Origin: MFZZ01 sp964582715
GTDB taxonomy: Bacteria; Patescibacteriota; Microgenomatia; UBA1406; GWC2-37-13
Assembly (NCBI GenBank): GCA_964582715.1
Contig: CAZOSM010000012.1
Location: 1-8,843 of the forward strand
Length of the DNA: 8,843 nucleotides
Reading direction: 5' to 3'
Part shown: positions 7,329-8,843 of the stretch, in pieces
Layout of the letters: every line of letters starts with the position of its first letter
Numbering within the stretch: the first letter of the stretch is position 1
Translations under genes and position numbers: made by a program
The notes under the pieces: model-generated
What the model saw: only the letters and a program-made list of their open reading frames with translations
Databases searched by the model: none
What the model was told of the DNA's origin: nothing

Positions 7329-7346
7329 GAAGTCACAATTTAATAT

Positions 7347-7498
7347 TGCCTAACCCTTATGGCGTTTGCCGTAAGGTATGGCACTAAAACCAACCAAGGC
7401 AGTAAGCTCCTCGTCAGAGCACCTTGGTTGGTTGTACGCCGAAAGGCGTGCAGGTAGGGGGAAACCCTTATCGCTGGCGGGGGGCTTTTTGTACCCCT
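7347..7498 (+). ncRNA. Multi-hairpin leader RNA upstream of the Mrr-like gene
   Basis: Four clean hairpins follow each other. H1 is 7355-7363 with 7368-7376 (9 bp, loop GTTT), flanked by TGCC/GGCA (7347-7350 with 7380-7383). H2 is a perfect 12 bp, AACCAACCAAGG with CCTTGGTTGGTT (7388-7399 with 7422-7433), enclosing GCTC/GAGC (7406-7409 with 7417-7420). H3 is ACGCC-GAAA-GGCGT (7436-7449). H4 is 7455-7460 with 7465-7470, again with a GAAA loop. A G-run at 7479-7484 can pair with CCCC at 7494-7497 around a CTTTTT stretch. T7360-G7371 and G7457-T7468 are wobbles only on the plus strand, which supports a transcript in the direction of the downstream gene. It ends about 12 nt before that gene's ATG, so a cis-regulatory element is likely; a separate small RNA is possible. 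I do not recognise the class. Confidence 0.6.
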
Positions 7499-7509
7499 GG
7501 TAACACGAT

Positions 7510-8331
7510 ATGTATAACCAACAACCAAACAATCAGGGGTGTCTGACAGTATTATTTTCTTTCTTTTTTATTGTCATAGCTTTTTTTGTTGTTTTTGTTT
7601 TTGGAATATACCTCCTATTACAAAATACCTTCCTCGGATTTTTGTACTTCTTGGCTGCATTTTTACTCTTGAAGTGGTGGGATAAAAGAAGGAAAGCGAA
7701 TGAGCAAAATCTCAGTAACTTGGTTGATTTCTTCTCTAATCTGGCTAAGGCGGAAACAGAGGATAGAAAAGAGAAAGCTAGAATTGCAAACGAAAAAGAA
7801 TACCAGCGAAAAAAGGAAGCGTTCAAGAAATTGCCTGTGTGGAAACAAAAAGGATATTCATCTAACAATGAATATCTTGCAGAAAAAGAACGACGATTGA
7901 GAAAGCGGGAACAGGACGTCTTGCTTGCTAAGTCTTTCAAACAAAGACGACGCAAAAGCAAGCTAAAGGCATCTCTGGCAACCATCGACAGCCTGCTGGA
8001 GCTAACCCCTATTGAGTTTGAGCAATGGGTAAAACTCAATATTTTTGAGATTGATGGTTGGAAAGTCGAGGAAACACGAACAACAGGAGACGGCGGGGTT
8101 GATTTGATCTTGACTCGTAATGGAGAACACTCCATAGCACAATGTAAGCGATTCAGGAAAACTGTTGGCGAGCCAGCGTTGCGAGATTTTTATGGAACGA
8201 TGATAAGTGAAGGTGTGAGTCGTGGGTTCTTTGTTACCACTGGGCTATTTTCTCTCTCTGCCCAGAAATTTGCAGATGATAAACCAATTGTAATGATTGA
8301 TCGAAGATTACTTGCACAAAAATTGATCTGA
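7510..8331 (+). CDS. Membrane-anchored Mrr-type restriction endonuclease
   Basis: The 273-residue product has two hydrophobic segments (about residues 12-37 and 41-57) joined by a short QNT turn, then a long charged, probably coiled-coil region (about 60-155, rich in K, R and E). It ends with an Mrr_cat-like nuclease domain at about 165-260: LTPIEFEQWV, then GDGGVDLIL with D198, then AQCKRF with Q211 and K213, giving the D...QxK variant of the PD-(D/E)xK site usual for Mrr proteins. Such enzymes cut DNA, often modified foreign DNA. The tether would hold the nuclease on the cytoplasmic face of the membrane. The ATG at 7510 has no Shine-Dalgarno and follows the structured leader. The gene is divergent from the restriction-modification operon and is likely a second defence component; the substrate is unknown. 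Confidence 0.9.
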   Translation: MYNQQPNNQGCLTVLFSFFFIVIAFFVVFVFGIYLLLQNTFLGFLYFLAAFLLLKWWDKRRKANEQNLSNLVDFFSNLAKAETEDRKEKARIANEKEYQRKKEAFKKLPVWKQKGYSSNNEYLAEKERRLRKREQDVLLAKSFKQRRRKSKLKASLATIDSLLELTPIEFEQWVKLNIFEIDGWKVEETRTTGDGGVDLILTRNGEHSIAQCKRFRKTVGEPALRDFYGTMISEGVSRGFFVTTGLFSLSAQKFADDKPIVMIDRRLLAQKLI

Positions 8332-8577
8332 TGTACATTATCACCCCTACTTATTAACTGGCTTTTTATTAAGAAATAAGACTAATAATTGGATGTTTAG
8401 CCTTGAAGTGCAACACCCTATCAGACTATATGTAGGGATGTTTTATAACCCTAGTTACATTTACTAACAGTCTATAAATAGGGATGTAACCACAACATGA
8501 GTATGCTTCGTGAAGATTTGATCTAGTAGCTAGTAAGTTTGAAAATGTAAAATCGAGGGGGCGAGGTGGACTGTTTA
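8332..8577. other. Non-coding region with direct repeats, no gene seen
   Basis: This gap between the Mrr-like gene and the converging HTH gene has no plausible coding frame. It holds two 24-bp direct repeats (described separately) and a related, inverted sequence, CACCCCTACTTATTAACTGG at 8342-8361 or shifted by one base. It also has weak dyads: CTTATT/AATAAG (8350-8355 with 8375-8380) after the Mrr-like stop, and GTTACAT/ATGTAAC (8454-8460 with 8485-8491). Neither dyad is followed by a good T run, so a terminator is not called. Confidence 0.4.
8418..8488 (-). repeat. Pair of 24-bp imperfect direct repeats, 47 bp apart
   Basis: Read on the minus strand, 8488-8465 and 8441-8418 share ACATCCCTA, then TATAG, CTG and a final TAG, with 20 of 24 positions the same by eye. 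Start-to-start spacing is 47 bp. The TATAG core sits at the same place in both. Related sequences occur on the plus strand at 585-594 (ACATCCCTAC, exact for ten bases with one copy) and 8341-8360. They could be binding sites for a regulator or recombinase. Confidence 0.55.
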
Positions 8578-8790
8578 CTACTTCTCTTCATTGGATTCAT
8601 CTTCATTAGGTTTCGCTTGTTTTTGATACTTAGGAAATTTAACTGCTGCCTTCATGTTTAATTTTGCAATAAATTTCTCTACATCATTCTTTGAAAATCT
8701 ATATTCTCCCTTTTCGCCTGGTAACTTTATATAGTCGATTTTTCGCTCACGACACCATCTCCTCACTGTTTCTTGAGTTACATTAAACAG
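8578..8790 (-). CDS. HTH DNA-binding gene, 5'-truncated at the tRNA-Asn boundary
   Basis: The frame ends at TAG 8580-8578 and encodes LFNVTQETVRRWCRERK, then YIKLPGEKGEYRFSKNDVEKF and a basic tail ending in ESNEEK. This is a MerR/excisionase-like HTH of the same type as the gene at 7070-7270. The only usual start, GTG 8766-8764, would remove the first helix and half of the recognition helix. The HTH sequence continues upstream to CTG 8790-8788, directly after the last base of the tRNA. Beyond that the frame stays open through the whole visible tRNA (RIQPGEL), without ATG, GTG or TTG. Comparison with the usual PGEVAKLFGV pattern suggests a few residues are missing exactly at the junction. It is probably a 5'-truncated gene left by recombination at the tRNA, or one with a rare start. 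Converges with the Mrr-like gene. Confidence 0.6.
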   Translation of the reverse strand: MFNVTQETVRRWCRERKIDYIKLPGEKGEYRFSKNDVEKFIAKLNMKAAVKFPKYQKQAKPNEDESNEEK

Positions 8791-8843
8791 CTCCCCGGGC
8801 TGGATTCGAACCAGCGACCTTGAAGTTAACAGCTTCCTGCTCT
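8791..8843 (-). tRNA. tRNA-Asn (GTT), 3' part only, runs off the right edge
   Basis: On the minus strand the D-stem 3' half GAGC (8842-8839), anticodon stem GGAAG (8837-8833), loop CTGTTAA with anticodon GTT (8830-8828), variable loop AGGTC, T arm GCTGG-TTCGAAT-CCAGC (8815-8799), acceptor 3' strand CCGGGGA (8798-8792) and discriminator G (8791) can be read. The first anticodon-stem pair is a G-A mismatch (8837 with 8821). The 5' acceptor strand and D arm are outside the window. CCA is not encoded; the next bases are CTG of the HTH frame, so the 3' end must be completed by CCA-adding enzyme. Confidence 0.9.

Noticed and set aside
7400..7425. Hammerhead ribozyme core (CTGACGA on the minus strand)
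   Set aside because: The CUGANGA box is present, but the required GAAA box and three-helix junction are not placed correctly.
7340..7532. Two minus-strand frames of about 60 codons across the leader region
   Set aside because: They read across perfect hairpins, and their sequence follows the repeats rather than a plausible protein.
7533..8135. 200-codon minus-strand open frame
   Set aside because: Antisense to the Mrr-like gene, whose nuclease motifs and membrane segments fit the plus strand.
1..8843. CRISPR array or insertion sequence
   Set aside because: No regularly spaced repeat series, no transposase frame and no terminal inverted repeats with target duplications were seen.

Overview
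The window looks like a piece of an AT-rich bacterial genome carrying a small restriction or defence island. Several traits point, without proving it, to a Candidate Phyla Radiation (Patescibacteria) type genome: genes packed with 4-nt overlaps, almost no recognisable Shine-Dalgarno sequences, a very short leader on the main operon, a tRNA without an encoded CCA, and TGA used as a normal stop. I could not run any database search, so lineage and family names rest on motif recognition.

Layout. Positions 1-152 hold the start-proximal part of a minus-strand coding fragment that leaves the window on the left. Positions 165-620 have no convincing gene. They can fold into a large nested RNA closed by a perfect 12-bp helix (259-270 with 538-549), and wobble pairs favour the plus strand. 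From 7270 down to 672 runs a five-gene minus-strand operon: a small MerR/excisionase-like HTH protein; a 1031-residue fused nuclease-methyltransferase-specificity enzyme of the Type ISP/IIG kind that lacks the helicase; a membrane-anchored protein with a C-terminal winged-helix-like region; a four-helix membrane protein resembling DUF2254 with a large cytoplasmic part; and a 50-residue small protein. The last four genes are joined by overlaps of 13, 4 and 4 nt.

A divergent intergenic region at 7271-7509 has promoter-like boxes for both directions. On the plus strand it contains a compact multi-hairpin leader RNA with two GAAA tetraloops. It precedes a plus-strand gene for a membrane-anchored Mrr-type restriction endonuclease (7510-8331). 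Positions 8332-8577 are non-coding and carry a pair of 24-bp direct repeats. The right edge has a partial tRNA-Asn(GTT) on the minus strand. A second HTH gene is fused in frame to its 3' end; the conserved HTH sequence stops at the tRNA boundary, as expected from recombination into the tRNA.

How the parts may work together (inference): the HTH protein would control the divergent region; the fused enzyme would modify host DNA and cut unmodified DNA; the co-translated membrane proteins and the 50-residue protein would be accessory or effector components; the Mrr-like protein would be a second, membrane-tethered DNase. The co-translation of uncharacterised membrane proteins with the restriction-modification enzyme, and the two structured RNAs, are the parts most likely to be undescribed.
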